Positions 16,256 to 26,132 of a stretch of 64,000 bases of DNA are shown piece after piece (position 1 is the stretch's first letter; each line of letters starts with the position of its first letter). Under the pieces are notes generated by a model that saw only the letters and a program-made list of their open reading frames with translations, did no database searches and was not told where the DNA came from. The DNA is from Xylanimonas cellulosilytica DSM 15894 (lineage in GTDB: Bacteria > Actinomycetota > Actinomycetes > Actinomycetales > Cellulomonadaceae), in assembly GCF_000024965.1 (NCBI RefSeq), contig NC_013530.1:2170001-2234000 (forward strand), in the 5' to 3' direction. Both the position numbers and the translations under genes were made by a program.

Positions 16256-18016
16256 ATGTCTGAGAACGTGCAGCTGCCCGCCCTGGGCGAGTCCGTCACC
16301 GAGGGCACCGTCACCCGCTGGCTCAAGCAGGTCGGTGACACCGTCGCCGTGGACGAGCCGCTGCTCGAGGTCTCCACGGACAAGGTCGACACCGAGATCC
16401 CCTCGCCCGTCGCGGGGGTGCTCGAGCAGATCCTCGTGAACGAGGACGACACCGTCGAGGTGGGCGCCGTGCTCGCCGTCATCGGCGACGGGTCGGGTGC
16501 GGGCGACGCCCCGGCCGCGCCCGCCGCCGAGTCTCCCGCCGAGCCCGAGCCCGAGCCCGCCCCCGCGGAGCAGCCCGCCGCCGAGGCCCCCAAGCCCGCC
16601 GAGCAGGCTCCGGCCGCGCCCGCCGAGGCCCCCGCTGCCGACGTCGCACCCGCTCCCTCCGGGGACGGCACCGAGGTCACGCTCCCCGCGCTCGGTGAGT
16701 CGGTCACCGAGGGCACCGTCACCCGGTGGCTCAAGGCCGTGGGCGACTCCGTCGAGGTCGACGAGCCGCTGCTCGAGGTCTCCACCGACAAGGTCGACAC
16801 CGAGATCCCGTCGCCCGTCGCGGGCACCGTGCAGCAGATCCTCGTGAACGAGGACGACACGGTCGAGGTCGGCGCCGTGCTGGCCATCGTCGGTTCGGGT
16901 GCGCCCGCTCCGGCCGCCCCTGCCCCGGCTCCCGCCGCCGCTCCCGAGCCCGCACCGGCCGCCGCCCCGGCACCGGCACCGGCGGCTCCGGCCCCGGCCC
17001 CCGCCGCGGCGGAGCCCGCCCCGGCACCGGCACCGGCTGCCCCGGCACCGGCCGAGCCCGTCGCCGCCGACGGGAAGTCCTACCTGACGCCGCTCGTGCG
17101 CAAGCTCGCCGCGGACAAGGGCGTGGACCTGTCCACCGTCGTCGGCACCGGTGTGGGGGGTCGCGTCCGCAAGGAGGACGTGCTCGCCGCCGCCGAGAAG
17201 GCCGCGGCTCCGGCCCCGGCCGAAGCACCCGCGGCCGCCGCCCCGGCTGCCAAGGCGCCGGCTGCCAAGACCCCGACGATCCCGTCGCCGTCGCCGCTGC
17301 GCGGTACCACGGAGAAGATGTCGCGCCTGCGCAAGATCGTCGCCGAGCGCATGGTCGACGCCCTGCACACGCAGGCGCAGCTCACCACCGTGGTCGAGGT
17401 GGACGTCACCAAGGTCGCCAAGCTCCGCGCGAAGGCCAAGGAGCCGTTCAAGGCGCGGGAGGGCGCGAACCTCACCTTCCTGCCCTTCTACACGCTGGCC
17501 GCCGTCGAGGCGCTCAAGGCGTTCCCGAAGATCAACGCCTCGATCGACCAGGAGAAGGGCGAGATCACCTACCACGCGTCGGAGAACATCGGCATCGCCG
17601 TCGACACCGAGCGTGGCCTGGTGGTGCCGGTCGTCAAGAACGCCGGCGACCTCAACCTGGCCGGCCTGGCCCGCCAGATCGGCGACCTGGGTGCCCGCAC
17701 CCGCGCCAACAAGGTGGGTCCGGACGAGCTGTCGGGCGCGACGTTCACGATCACCAACACGGGTTCGGGCGGTGCGCTCATCGACACGCCGATCGTCCCC
17801 GGCGGTCAGGTCGCGATCCTCGGTACCGGCACGATCACCAAGAAGCCGGCGGTCATCACGGTCGACGGCGAGGAGGTCATCGCGATCCGCCAGTTCGCGT
17901 ACCTGTTCCTCTCCTACGACCACCGCCTGGTCGACGGCGCCGACGCGGCCCGCTTCCTGACGGCGATCAAGGCCCGCATCGAGGAAGGCGCGTTCGAGGC
18001 CGAGGTCGGCCTCTGA
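16256..18016 (+). CDS. sucB: 2-oxoglutarate dehydrogenase E2 (dihydrolipoamide succinyltransferase)
   Basis: 586 aa. Two lipoyl domains (about 1-76 and 139-214), each with the lipoylated Lys in [13 protein letters not shown], joined by Ala/Pro-rich linkers; a peripheral subunit-binding domain (about 280-320, [15 protein letters not shown]); and the acyltransferase core (about 350-586) with the active-site HRLVDG near the end. ATG at 16256; AAGGAG is 12 nt upstream, a rather long spacing. In Actinobacteria this E2 can serve pyruvate and 2-oxoglutarate dehydrogenase complexes. Its lipoyl groups depend on lipB/lipA 5 kb downstream. The two lipoyl-domain DNAs are nearly identical, suggesting recent duplication or gene conversion. 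Confidence 0.95.
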   Translation: MSENVQLPALGESVTEGTVTRWLKQVGDTVAVDEPLLEVSTDKVDTEIPSPVAGVLEQILVNEDDTVEVGAVLAVIGDGSGAGDAPAAPAAESPAEPEPEPAPAEQPAAEAPKPAEQAPAAPAEAPAADVAPAPSGDGTEVTLPALGESVTEGTVTRWLKAVGDSVEVDEPLLEVSTDKVDTEIPSPVAGTVQQILVNEDDTVEVGAVLAIVGSGAPAPAAPAPAPAAAPEPAPAAAPAPAPAAPAPAPAAAEPAPAPAPAAPAPAEPVAADGKSYLTPLVRKLAADKGVDLSTVVGTGVGGRVRKEDVLAAAEKAAAPAPAEAPAAAAPAAKAPAAKTPTIPSPSPLRGTTEKMSRLRKIVAERMVDALHTQAQLTTVVEVDVTKVAKLRAKAKEPFKAREGANLTFLPFYTLAAVEALKAFPKINASIDQEKGEITYHASENIGIAVDTERGLVVPVVKNAGDLNLAGLARQIGDLGARTRANKVGPDELSGATFTITNTGSGGALIDTPIVPGGQVAILGTGTITKKPAVITVDGEEVIAIRQFAYLFLSYDHRLVDGADAARFLTAIKARIEEGAFEAEVGL

Positions 18017-18033
18017 CGCCCGCCTGCTGAGCA

Positions 18034-18086
18034 ACGACGACGGCGCCGCCGGACCCCTTCGCGGGGACCGGCGGCGCCGTCGTCGT
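18034..18086 (+). terminator. hairpin terminator after sucB
   Basis: ACGACGACGGCGCCGCCGG pairs with its complement ending at 18086, with CCCC/GGGG continuing inward around TTCGC. The right arm touches the stop codon of the convergent GMC oxidoreductase, so it serves both. Confidence 0.85.
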
Positions 18087-19867
18087 CAGGCCGTGTGCCG
18101 GATCTCCACCAGGGGCAGGCGGAGCGCCCCGGGGGCCGACGCCGGGACGACCGGGTGGAGCGGCGCGACGGGCGCGACCCGGGCGTACGCCGACCCGGGC
18201 GTGGGGCGCGGGTCCGGCTCGCCGCGGTTGGGCCACAGCGCGAACGCACGCTCGGCCTGCGCGGTGATCGTCAGCGACGGGTTGACACCGAGGTTGGCGG
18301 TCACCGCCGAGCCGTCGACCACGTGCAGGCCGGGATACCCGTGCACGCGGTGGTAGGGGTCGATGACGCCGTCCGACGCCGTCGCGCCGATCGTGCAGCC
18401 GCCGAGGATGTGGGCCGTCATCGGGATGTCGAACGGGTCGCCCATCGACCCGCCCGCACGCCCGCCCATGGCCGCGGCCATCCGCCGGACCGCGTCGTGG
18501 GCGACGGGGATCCACGACGGGTTCGGCTCGCCGGTGCCCTGGCGTGACGTCAGCCGTCGGCCGCGCAGGCCGCGGCGCGTGTACGTCGTCAGCGAGTTGT
18601 CGCGCGCCTGCATCACCAGGGCGATGACGGTCCGCTCCGACCAGCGGCGCAGGTCGAGCAGGTCGGTGAGGTGCGTGCCCAGCCGGGCGACCTCGGCCAG
18701 CCATCGGCGCAGGCGAGCGGGCCCGCCGTCGACGAGGACGGTCTGCAGCAGCCCCATCGCGTTCGACCGGTGCCCATAGCGCACGGGCTCCACGTGCGTG
18801 GCGGGGTCGGGGTAGAACGAGGACGTGATGGCGACGCCGCGCGAGTAGTCGGGCCGCTGCCGTGAACGGTCGCGGCGCCCGTCGGGGCCGATCGGGCCGC
18901 GGTGCGGTACGGAGGCGCCGAGCAGCGCCTCGGAGTTGGTCCGGGTCAGGTGCCCGAGCCGGTCCGAGAGGTGCGGCAGGGTGCCCGCGTCGCGCATCTG
19001 GTGCAGCAGGGTCTGCGTCCCGAGGGTCCCGGCCGCGAGCACCACCTGCCGGGCGGTGAACCGCGTCCCGCGGCCGGGCCGCCCGGTGCGCTCGGTCTCG
19101 ACGACGAACCCCGCGTGCTCGCCGCCGTGCTGGTCGGGGGTGGCGCCCGGGTCGTCGACGGGGACGACGGCGGTGACGGTCGTGAGCGGGTGCACGACGG
19201 CGCCCGCCGCCTCGGCCAGGTGCAGGTAGTTCTTGACGAGCGTGTTCTTGGCACCGTGACGGCACCCCGTCATGCACTCCCCGCACTGCGTGCAGCCGGT
19301 CCGCTCGGGTCCGGCACCGCCAAAGAACGGGTCGGCGGCGGTGCGCCCAGGAGTCTGTCCGCCGTCCGGCCCGAAGAACACCCCGACGTTCGCCGGCGTG
19401 AACGTCTCCCCGACGCCGAGCTGCCGGGCGACGTCCTCCATGACCTCGTCGGCGGGGGTGCGGCCGGGGAACCGCACGGATCCGAGCATGCGTTCGGCCT
19501 GGTCGTAGTACGAGTCCAGCTCGGACTTCCAGTCGGTCAGGTGCGCCCAGGCCGGGTCCGCGAAGAACGGCCCCAGCGGGCGGTAGAGCGTGTTGGCGTA
19601 CACCAGCGACCCGCCGCCCACCCCGGCACCGGAGAGCACCAGCACGTCCCGCAGGAGCCGGACCCGCTGGATGCCGAAGCAGCGCAGCGCGGGCGCCCAC
19701 AGGAACGAGCGCAGGTGCCAGGAGCTGCTGGCGAACTCGTGGTCGGCGAAGCGTCGACCGGCCTCCAGCACGCCGACGCGGTACCCCTTCTCGGTCAGGC
19801 GCAGGGCGGCGACCGAACCGCCGAACCCTGAGCCGATCACCAGGACGTCGTAGTCGTGGTCCGTCAC
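18086..19867 (-). CDS. GMC-type FAD oxidoreductase (cholesterol-oxidase-like)
   Basis: 593 aa flavoprotein. N-terminal dinucleotide fold DVLVIGSGFGGSVAALRL, an FAD-domain GAGVGGGSLVYANTL, and a C-terminal substrate/FAD region with MTAHILGGCTIG and VVDGSAVTANLGVNPSLTI. A Cys-rich insert, CTQCGECMTGC near residues 195-210, is typical of the long bacterial GMC/steroid-oxidase subgroup. GTG at 19867 with AGGAGG about 8 nt upstream. Probably oxidises an alcohol or sterol-like substrate; not further defined. Monocistronic. Confidence 0.88.
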   Translation of the reverse strand: MTDHDYDVLVIGSGFGGSVAALRLTEKGYRVGVLEAGRRFADHEFASSSWHLRSFLWAPALRCFGIQRVRLLRDVLVLSGAGVGGGSLVYANTLYRPLGPFFADPAWAHLTDWKSELDSYYDQAERMLGSVRFPGRTPADEVMEDVARQLGVGETFTPANVGVFFGPDGGQTPGRTAADPFFGGAGPERTGCTQCGECMTGCRHGAKNTLVKNYLHLAEAAGAVVHPLTTVTAVVPVDDPGATPDQHGGEHAGFVVETERTGRPGRGTRFTARQVVLAAGTLGTQTLLHQMRDAGTLPHLSDRLGHLTRTNSEALLGASVPHRGPIGPDGRRDRSRQRPDYSRGVAITSSFYPDPATHVEPVRYGHRSNAMGLLQTVLVDGGPARLRRWLAEVARLGTHLTDLLDLRRWSERTVIALVMQARDNSLTTYTRRGLRGRRLTSRQGTGEPNPSWIPVAHDAVRRMAAAMGGRAGGSMGDPFDIPMTAHILGGCTIGATASDGVIDPYHRVHGYPGLHVVDGSAVTANLGVNPSLTITAQAERAFALWPNRGEPDPRPTPGSAYARVAPVAPLHPVVPASAPGALRLPLVEIRHTA

Positions 19868-19934
19868 CCGTGCTACCTCCTCGTGGCCTGCGGACGTCGT
19901 CGTCCGCGCGGCACACCGTAGCGGCTCACGTGCT

Positions 19935-21491
19935 TCAGGCGACAGTCGCGACGCGCCAGCCGGCGTCCGTCCACCTCAGCTCGAGGGTCACCGTCTGGCG
20001 GCCCGACGCCGGGACGGCCGTACGGGTGCCGTCGTCGGCGACCTGCTCGTGCGCCTCGACGACGTACTCGATCCTGACTCGCGCCGCGTCGTCGTCCACG
20101 GAGACCACGGTCGTGCCGGTGACGCTCGCCCGGGGCTGCTCCGGCCGGGTGCCGGAGGTCCGCAGCTCGGCGAGCAGCGCCGTGTCGGCCTCGTGCGCGG
20201 GAGACCCGGCGACGTCCACCGAGGCGAGATCGTCGGACTCCCCCGCAAGCACGTCGAGGCGCCGCTGCGTGAGTTCGACGGCGGCCGCCTCCGGCCGACC
20301 GCGATCGAGCGTCGCGTCGGCCCGGCCGGGTTCGTCCGCGTCGGCCCGGTCCTCACCGCCGCCCATCGGCGCGGCGCTGGCCGACGGCGCGGCGCTGGTC
20401 GATGGCGCAGCGCTGGCCGACGGCGCGGCGCTGGTCGATGGCGCGGCGCTGGCCGACGGCGCGGCGGACACGGCGACCGTCTCGCCACCGTCGCTCGCCG
20501 CCACGGAGGCTCCCCCGCCGGCCCATGGAAGATCGTCCCGGAACTCGAGCGCGGCACCGGTCATCGCACCGACGGTGACCCCGATCCCCGCGACGACGAG
20601 CGCAGGACGCAGCGCGGCACGCCGCATCCCGAGCCCGCGCCACCCCCGGACCCTGCGGGTCGTGGGCTGCACCCGACCGGTGCGTGGCCGCGCCCCGGTG
20701 CTCCCGTCCCGCCGCGCTCGCGCACCCGCCGTCCGCGTCGCCCGGAACCGCCGCGTGGACGGATCACCGGCGGCGGCAGCCTCCTGCCCCCGCCTGAGCC
20801 CCGCGAGCGCCGCCCCCGCCAGCGTCGCCGGGTCGGGGAGCCGGACGGAGGTCGGCTCGCAGGCGGCATCGATCAGGGCTGCAAGGGTTCCGGCCTCGGG
20901 TCGTCTCCGGGCGTCGGCGCCGAGCGCGGCCGCGAGCGCGCCACGCAGCGCCCCGTCGGGGTCGGCGAGGGGATCGCCGTCGAGCGGCCCTGCGGGTGCC
21001 CCGGCCAGGGGTCGTGACCCGAGCAGGTTGTCGACCAGGCGGGCGGCGGCCCGTACGTCCTCGGCGGGCGTCCACTCCTCGGGCGGCACGGTGGCCCGGG
21101 GACGCAGTGCGGGTGAGCCGCCGGGTCGCAGGACGACGTCGGGCGCCTCGAGGGGCCCGTGCGCGAGCCCGGCGGCGTGCAGGGCGGCAAGCGCCTGCGC
21201 GACGTGTACGCCGACGGCGGCCGCCTCGCCCGGCGCGAGGCGGCCGCGCACGGCGAGCACCGCGGGCAGGTCGGCGGCCTCACCACGCTGGTGCACGACG
21301 CCGAGGGCGCCGTCGTCGTCGGTCCGGACCTCGACGACGGCGGCGAGGTGCGGGTGTCGGACGCCGGTGAGGGTGGTCACGCGAGCGGTGAGCGCGGCGC
21401 GCGCTGCGGCGTCGGCGGGCACGGGCACGACGACGACCCCGGGCTGGTGCGGGCCGCCGCCAGACGGTGGAAAGGTCACGGACCAGATCAA
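19935..21491 (-). CDS. degenerate protein-kinase-like membrane protein
   Basis: About 518 aa. The first 230 residues follow the layout of a Hanks-type Ser/Thr kinase C-lobe (VGVHVAQALAALHAAGLAHG, then a short alpha-rich tail) but the catalytic HRDLKPxN is replaced by HGPLEAPDV and no DFG is seen, so it should be a pseudokinase. One membrane helix (about 310-330) is followed by an extracytoplasmic linker of six-residue SAAP(S/T) repeats and a soluble C-terminal domain. Start uncertain: TTG at 21491 or GTG at 21479. It may sense peptidoglycan or lipid signals like other actinobacterial pseudokinases, but this is inference. Confidence 0.7.
   Translation of the reverse strand: MIWSVTFPPSGGGPHQPGVVVVPVPADAAARAALTARVTTLTGVRHPHLAAVVEVRTDDDGALGVVHQRGEAADLPAVLAVRGRLAPGEAAAVGVHVAQALAALHAAGLAHGPLEAPDVVLRPGGSPALRPRATVPPEEWTPAEDVRAAARLVDNLLGSRPLAGAPAGPLDGDPLADPDGALRGALAAALGADARRRPEAGTLAALIDAACEPTSVRLPDPATLAGAALAGLRRGQEAAAAGDPSTRRFRATRTAGARARRDGSTGARPRTGRVQPTTRRVRGWRGLGMRRAALRPALVVAGIGVTVGAMTGAALEFRDDLPWAGGGASVAASDGGETVAVSAAPSASAAPSTSAAPSASAAPSTSAAPSASAAPMGGGEDRADADEPGRADATLDRGRPEAAAVELTQRRLDVLAGESDDLASVDVAGSPAHEADTALLAELRTSGTRPEQPRASVTGTTVVSVDDDAARVRIEYVVEAHEQVADDGTRTAVPASGRQTVTLELRWTDAGWRVATVA
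20366..20465. repeat. in-frame 18-bp tandem repeat
   Basis: Five to six copies of an 18-bp unit (GACGGCGCGGCGCTGGTC and close variants, alternating GTC/GCC and GAT/GAC) encode the Ser-Ala-Ala-Pro linker of the pseudokinase-like protein. Alternating variants give a 36-bp higher-order unit. Such arrays change length by slippage. Confidence 0.85.
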
Positions 21492-21562
21492 ACCGTACCG
21501 GCGGGATCGGCGTCCGGCTTATCCACAGGCACAGCGGGCGGCGCACCCGGCGGGCGTGGCGG

Positions 21563-22612
21563 TCACACCGTGATCGTGCGGCCCTCCCGCGCGGAGGTCC
21601 GGGCGGCGTCGAGCACCTCTGCGGTGCGGACGGCGTCGGCAGGGTCGACGGGCACCTCGCCGTCGGCCGTGAGCCACTCGACGAGCGCGCGGTAGAAGCC
21701 CAGGTGACCGCCGGGTGCCTGCGGCACCGCGGTGCGCTCGCGGCCGCGCGTCAGCCAGCCCAGCGTTCCCGCGGGCGCGTCGGCGTCGAGCACCTCGAAC
21801 GGTGAGGCGTCCTGCTCGAACGAGGTGACGACGTACGCGCCGCCGTTGCCGAGCACGCGCGTGCGCGGGCCCGGCGCCCCCACCACGGACCCGGCCCAGA
21901 GCCGGGACGTGACCGCGAGCGGCGACCGCGCGGCTCCCCCGCCGGCCTCGTGCTGGAGGACGAGGAACACGTCGTCCTCGGTCGCCGTGGTGAGCTTGCG
22001 CGCCTGCGCCCACACGCTGGTCACGCGCCCGAAGAGCTGCGTCGCAGAGTCGACGAGGTGCGGTCCGAGGTCGAGCAGCAGCCCGCCGCCGACGACGTCG
22101 TTCTCCTTCCACCGCTGCTGCGGCTGGGGCCGCCAACGCTCCCATCGACGCTCGAAGGTGTGCACGTCGCCGAGCTCCCGGCGCGACAGCAGCGCGGCGA
22201 GCGTGAGCTCCTCGGCGTCCCAGCGCCGGTTGTGGAACACGGTGAACGGCGTCGACGTCGCCGCGGCCTCGGCGACGACGGCCCGTGCCTCGTGCGCGTC
22301 GACGCCGATGGGCTTGTCGACCACGAACGGGATGCCGGCGCGCGCCAGATGGGCCGCATGGTCGGCGTGCAGCGCCGTCGGCGACGTGACGACGACGAGG
22401 TCGTACGCGGCGCGGGCGGCGACCAGGGCGTCGAGGTCGTCGTGCAACCGCGCCCCGGGCCAGTCGGAAGCAGCCTGCTGACGCCGTCCGGCGTCACGTG
22501 TGACGACGGCGGTGACGGTCAGCCCCACCTCCTTCGCCAGCCGGGCGTGGATCCCCAGGCCGGCACCTCCGTATCCGACGATCGCGATGCGCAGCGCTCC
22601 CATGGGCCCCAT
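21563..22612 (-). CDS. Gfo/Idh/MocA family oxidoreductase
   Basis: 349 aa NAD(P)-dependent dehydrogenase. N-terminal Rossmann fold [16 protein letters not shown], the family's cofactor/catalytic motif [14 protein letters not shown] (DKP in place of the usual EKP), then an alpha/beta substrate domain with FHNRRWD and [14 protein letters not shown] (catalytic His). ATG at 22612 (GGGAG just upstream) or 22603. The frame is open to 23293 but overlaps lipB antisense. Sugar or inositol-type substrate likely; not defined. Divergent from lipB. Confidence 0.9.
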   Translation of the reverse strand: MGPMGALRIAIVGYGGAGLGIHARLAKEVGLTVTAVVTRDAGRRQQAASDWPGARLHDDLDALVAARAAYDLVVVTSPTALHADHAAHLARAGIPFVVDKPIGVDAHEARAVVAEAAATSTPFTVFHNRRWDAEELTLAALLSRRELGDVHTFERRWERWRPQPQQRWKENDVVGGGLLLDLGPHLVDSATQLFGRVTSVWAQARKLTTATEDDVFLVLQHEAGGGAARSPLAVTSRLWAGSVVGAPGPRTRVLGNGGAYVVTSFEQDASPFEVLDADAPAGTLGWLTRGRERTAVPQAPGGHLGFYRALVEWLTADGEVPVDPADAVRTAEVLDAARTSAREGRTITV

Positions 22613-22795
22613 GCTCTCCCGGCGTCCGCGGGTCCGCCGCTCCGCCGCGCCCCGCAGGCCGAGATCGACGCGGTCCCGGCATCGACGGCGCGCCGGGCGC
22701 CGACGCACAGGGCCGCGACACGGACAGCGCCGCGATCCGGACGACGCCGCCCCGCACTGCCCGGCAGGGCGACAACGGGCGTAGGTTGGTCCGCC

Positions 22796-23530
22796 GTGGG
22801 TACACCGCTGATCGAGATCGAGCACCTGCCCGGGCGGGTCGACTACCACGCGGGCTGGGAGCTGCAGCGGCGCACGCACGCCGCCGTGAGCGAGGGCCTG
22901 CGTGGTCCCGTCGCGTACCTGCTGGAGCACGACGGCGTCTACACGGCGGGCAGGCGCACGCGCCGGGACGAGTACCCGACCGACGGCACGCCCGTCGTCG
23001 ACGTCGACCGCGGCGGCAAGATCACCTGGCACGGCCCCGGCCAGATCGTCGCCTACCCAATCGCCCGGCTGGTCTCCCCCGTCGACGTCGTGCAGTACGT
23101 CCGCACGCTGGAGGCCGCGGTCATCGACGTCTGCGCACGGCTCGGCGTCGAGACGATCCGCGTGGAGGGCCGCTCCGGCGTGTGGCTGCCCGCCGACGCA
23201 GCGCCCGACGGCGACGCCGCGCACACCGGGGCCCGCCGCGAGCGGAAGATCTGCGCCATCGGCGCCCGCGTGGCCCGCGGGGTGACGATGCACGGGCTCG
23301 CGCTCAACTGTGACGCCGACCTGGCCGCGTTCGGCCGCATCGTGCCGTGCGGCATCGACGACGCCGACGTGACGTCCCTGTCGGCAGAGCTGGGTCGCGA
23401 CGTCACCGTCGCCGAGGTCCGGCCGCTGCTGGCCGACGCGCTCCGCCGGTATCTGGCCCCGCTCGTGACCGAGGTCACGGCCACAGGTCAGGACGAAGCC
23501 CCGCGGGTCGCCGAAGCCGCCGTAGTCTGA
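22796..23530 (+). CDS. lipB: lipoyl(octanoyl) transferase
   Basis: 244 aa cytosolic enzyme moving octanoyl groups from ACP to the lipoyl domains of E2 proteins and GcvH. Signature [17 protein letters not shown], the catalytic Lys in [13 protein letters not shown], and the catalytic Cys in IVPCGI are all present. GTG start at 22796 with TAGGTT 8 nt upstream (leaderless). Forms a pathway pair with lipA, which starts 61 bp downstream. Confidence 0.96.
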   Translation: MGTPLIEIEHLPGRVDYHAGWELQRRTHAAVSEGLRGPVAYLLEHDGVYTAGRRTRRDEYPTDGTPVVDVDRGGKITWHGPGQIVAYPIARLVSPVDVVQYVRTLEAAVIDVCARLGVETIRVEGRSGVWLPADAAPDGDAAHTGARRERKICAIGARVARGVTMHGLALNCDADLAAFGRIVPCGIDDADVTSLSAELGRDVTVAEVRPLLADALRRYLAPLVTEVTATGQDEAPRVAEAAVV

Positions 23531-23548
23531 CCAGGTCCGCGAGGAGAC

Positions 23549-23580
23549 CTCGCGTCACATCGAGCTCGCGTCACATCGAG
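23549..23580 (+). repeat. tandem 16-bp direct repeat before lipA
   Basis: CTCGCGTCACATCGAG occurs twice back to back (23549-23564, 23565-23580), ending 11 nt before the lipA GTG. The second copy leads into the lipA RBS (GAGGGGGAG). It may be a leader duplication or a binding site. Confidence 0.8.
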
Positions 23581-23591
23581 GGGGAGAACCC

Positions 23592-24593
23592 GTGACCATC
23601 GCGCCCGAGGGCCGTCGCATGCTGCGCATCGAGGCCCGCAACGCCGAGACGCCGATCGAGAAGAAGCCGGAGTGGATCCGGACCAAGGCGACCATGGGCC
23701 CGGAGTACCGGGACATGAAGAAGCTGGTCCAGGGCGGCAACCTGCACACCGTGTGCGAGGAGGCCGGCTGCCCCAACATCTTCGAGTGCTGGGAAGACCG
23801 CGAGGCCACGTTCCTCATCGGCGGCGAGCAATGCACCCGCCGCTGCGACTTCTGCCAGATCGACACGGGCAAGCCGGCCGCGCTGGACCGCGACGAGCCG
23901 CGCCGCGTCGCCGAGTCGGTGCAGCAGATGGGCCTGAAGTACTCGACCATCACGGGCGTCGCCCGCGACGACCTGCCCGACGGCGGCGCGTGGCTCTACG
24001 CCGAGACGGTGCGCCAGATCCACGAGCTCAACCCGGCCACCGGCGTCGAGAACCTCATCCCCGACTTCAACGGCATCCCCGAGCTGCTCGACGAGGTGTT
24101 CGACTCCCGGCCCGAGGTGCTCGCGCACAACCTCGAGACCGTGCCGCGCATCTTCAAGCAGATCCGCCCCGCGTTCCGCTACGACCGGTCGCTGGACGTG
24201 CTGTCCCGGGCGCGCGCGGCGGGCCTGGTGACCAAGTCGAACCTCATCCTCGGTATGGGCGAGACCATCGACGAGGTCAAGCAGGCCCTCGTGGACCTGC
24301 ACGACGCCGGCTGCGACCTCATCACCATCACGCAGTACCTGCGCCCCTCCGTGCGCCACCACCCGATCGAGCGCTGGGTGCGCCCCGAGGAGTTCGTCGA
24401 GCTGTCGCAGTTCGCCGAGGAGACCGGGTTCCTCGGCGTCATGGCCGGGCCGCTGGTCCGCTCGTCGTACCGCGCCGGCCGCCTGTGGGGCCAGGCGATG
24501 AGCAAGCGAGGCATCCCGATCCCCGCACCGCTCGCCCACCTCGCCGAGCCGACGACGGCGCGCCAGGAGGCCGCCAGCCTCCTCGCACGCTGA
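23592..24593 (+). CDS. lipA: lipoyl synthase
   Basis: 333 aa radical SAM enzyme inserting two sulfurs into octanoyl-lipoyl domains. Auxiliary cluster cysteines [12 protein letters not shown] and radical-SAM CTRRCDFC motif are present in order, and the RSSYRAG motif supplying the Ser ligand is near the C-terminus. GTG at 23592 with a GGGGGAG Shine-Dalgarno; the repeat-bearing leader lies directly upstream. Acts with LipB on sucB-encoded E2. Fe-S cluster supply may involve erpA. Confidence 0.98.
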   Translation: MTIAPEGRRMLRIEARNAETPIEKKPEWIRTKATMGPEYRDMKKLVQGGNLHTVCEEAGCPNIFECWEDREATFLIGGEQCTRRCDFCQIDTGKPAALDRDEPRRVAESVQQMGLKYSTITGVARDDLPDGGAWLYAETVRQIHELNPATGVENLIPDFNGIPELLDEVFDSRPEVLAHNLETVPRIFKQIRPAFRYDRSLDVLSRARAAGLVTKSNLILGMGETIDEVKQALVDLHDAGCDLITITQYLRPSVRHHPIERWVRPEEFVELSQFAEETGFLGVMAGPLVRSSYRAGRLWGQAMSKRGIPIPAPLAHLAEPTTARQEAASLLAR

Positions 24594-24630
24594 CCGCGGG
24601 CCCACCTGCGCGCCGATAGGATCTGGACTC

Positions 24631-25356
24631 ATGGCACGATCGAACGCGTCCGCGGACGCCACGCCCGCGAAGGCGAAGAAGCCCAAGAAGCAGCGCTGGT
24701 ACCACCAGGTCTGGGCCGCGTACAAGATGACGCGTCAGCAGGACCCGTCGGTGACGTGGGTCCTGCTCGGCATCTTCGTCGGCGTGCTGCTCGCCGGTAT
24801 CGCCATCGGCCTGGCTACCGGCCACCCGTACTACGCGACCTTCGTCGCGCTGCCGTTCGCCCTGCTCGCCACCATGTACATGCTCACGCGTCGCGCCGAG
24901 CGGGCCGCGTACACGCGCATCAAGGGTCAGCCGGGTGCCGCCCGCGCCGCGCTCGGCACGGTGCGCGGCGGCTGGACGTTCGAGGACGAGCCGGTGGCCG
25001 TCAACGCCCGCACGCAGGACTTCGTGTTCCGCGGCGTCGGCCGACCCGGCGTCGTGCTGGTCTCCGAGGGCCCCGTCACCCGCGTGGACCGCCTGCTCGA
25101 GGACGAGCGTCGGCGCACCGCGCGCGTGCTGCCGAACGTGCCGATCCACCTGATCCAGATGGGCGACGGCGAGGGCCAGGTGGAGCTGACCAAGCTGGGC
25201 CGCACGGTCTCCAAGCTCAAGCCGAAGCTGACCAAGCCGGAGGTGGCCGAGGTCAGCAAGCGCCTCAAGGCCCTGGGCGGCCAGCGCCTGCCGGTCCCCA
25301 AGGGCATCGATCCGTTCAAGGCCCGCCCCGACCGCAAGGGCATGCGCGGCCGCTGA
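24631..25356 (+). CDS. DUF4191 membrane protein
   Basis: 241 aa. Basic N-terminus rich in Lys, two adjacent hydrophobic helices (about 42-85), then a soluble domain with RRAERAAYTRIKGQPGAARA typical of DUF4191. Conserved next to lipA and glnA in Actinobacteria; function unknown. ATG at 24631 with TAGGAT 8 nt upstream (leaderless). The gene ends 10 nt before a long inverted repeat. Confidence 0.92.
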   Translation: MARSNASADATPAKAKKPKKQRWYHQVWAAYKMTRQQDPSVTWVLLGIFVGVLLAGIAIGLATGHPYYATFVALPFALLATMYMLTRRAERAAYTRIKGQPGAARAALGTVRGGWTFEDEPVAVNARTQDFVFRGVGRPGVVLVSEGPVTRVDRLLEDERRRTARVLPNVPIHLIQMGDGEGQVELTKLGRTVSKLKPKLTKPEVAEVSKRLKALGGQRLPVPKGIDPFKARPDRKGMRGR

Positions 25357-25365
25357 CGCGCCCGG

Positions 25366-25431
25366 GTGGTTTCGACAGGCACAACCACCGAGATCGGCTC
25401 AGCCACCGGTGGTTGAGCCTGTCGAAACCAC
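25366..25431. repeat. inverted repeat, GGTGGTT...AACCACC element
   Basis: Arms 25366-25390 and 25407-25431 are 25 nt with a single mismatch, separated by 16 nt. Each arm contains GTGGTTTCGACAGGC or its complement. It separates convergent DUF4191 and RDD genes and probably terminates both. Another copy of the arm sequence occurs at 27590-27614. Confidence 0.88.
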
Positions 25432-25443
25432 GTTCCGTACGAC

Positions 25444-25899
25444 TCAGCGGCGGGTGATCACGGTCCCCGCCGCGCGGTCGTGCAGGCCGCGGCCGTCACC
25501 GTCCCAGACGACGGCGGGGATCACCACGCACAGCAGCACCGTGCGCACCGTCGAGCGCCAGAAGCCGACGAACGCGCCGTCGACGGTGCCCTCCCCCGGC
25601 GCGCCCAGCACCCGCACCTGCAGCCCGAGCAGCCGGTGCCCGATGGTGTAGCCGATCGATCCCACCAGGACCACGTTCATCACCGCGAGCACGGCGAGCG
25701 GCACGAAGCTGTTGTCGCGTGCGACGAGCGCGGCGACGGCCCAGGCCACGGCCCAGTCGACGCACAGCGCGGCGACACGGCGCCCGAGCGGCGCCATCGA
25801 GCCGGGTCCCTCCGCGGGCAGCCCGAGCCGCTCCGCCCCGCCCCCCGTCGGGGTCGCGCCGCCGTCCAGCCAGGATCCGATGTCCTCACGTGATGCCAC
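25444..25899 (-). CDS. RDD family membrane protein
   Basis: 151 aa with three hydrophobic helices (about 40-60, 65-85, 115-133). The RDD domain's Arg and Asp residues are seen in LGRRVAALCVDWAVAW and the family GHRLLGLQV segment. GTG start at 25899 with TACGCT 6 nt upstream (leaderless). Lies between DUF4191 and glnA as in other actinobacterial genomes. Role unknown, possibly transport. Confidence 0.9.
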   Translation of the reverse strand: MASREDIGSWLDGGATPTGGGAERLGLPAEGPGSMAPLGRRVAALCVDWAVAWAVAALVARDNSFVPLAVLAVMNVVLVGSIGYTIGHRLLGLQVRVLGAPGEGTVDGAFVGFWRSTVRTVLLCVVIPAVVWDGDGRGLHDRAAGTVITRR

Positions 25900-26032
25900 G
25901 CGTCCAGCGTAGGCGGCGCCGTCGTCGCCCCTGGTCCAGGCCGTCCGACGACGGAGGGCTCGGCTGTGCAGTCAGTCACACGAGATGCCCGAACAGCCCG
26001 GAAATCTCGCAGTGCGGGCAGCGCGTGCCGCG

Positions 26033-26070
26033 GTTACACACCGGAAACACGTGCGGCATGCGAGGGTAAC
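26033..26070 (+). promoter_or_regulatory. candidate GlnR box upstream of glnA
   Basis: Four 5-mers spaced by 6 nt: GTTAC (26033), GAAAC (26044), GGCAT (26055), GTAAC (26066). This matches the known actinobacterial GlnR consensus layout (GTnAC-n6-GAAAC repeated every 11 bp) at three of four half-sites. It ends 62 nt before the glnA ATG, upstream of a possible -10 (TACGTT near 26091). Predicted from pattern only. Confidence 0.6.
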
Positions 26071-26132
26071 GGCGGCCCCCTACGTTCGGGGCCAGCCGCG
26101 TGACGCCGGCACCGACTTCCAAAGGAGCATGG

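Noticed and set aside
20366-20465. Tandem array as a CRISPR array
   Set aside because: Units of 18 bp with no spacers, in frame within a protein linker.
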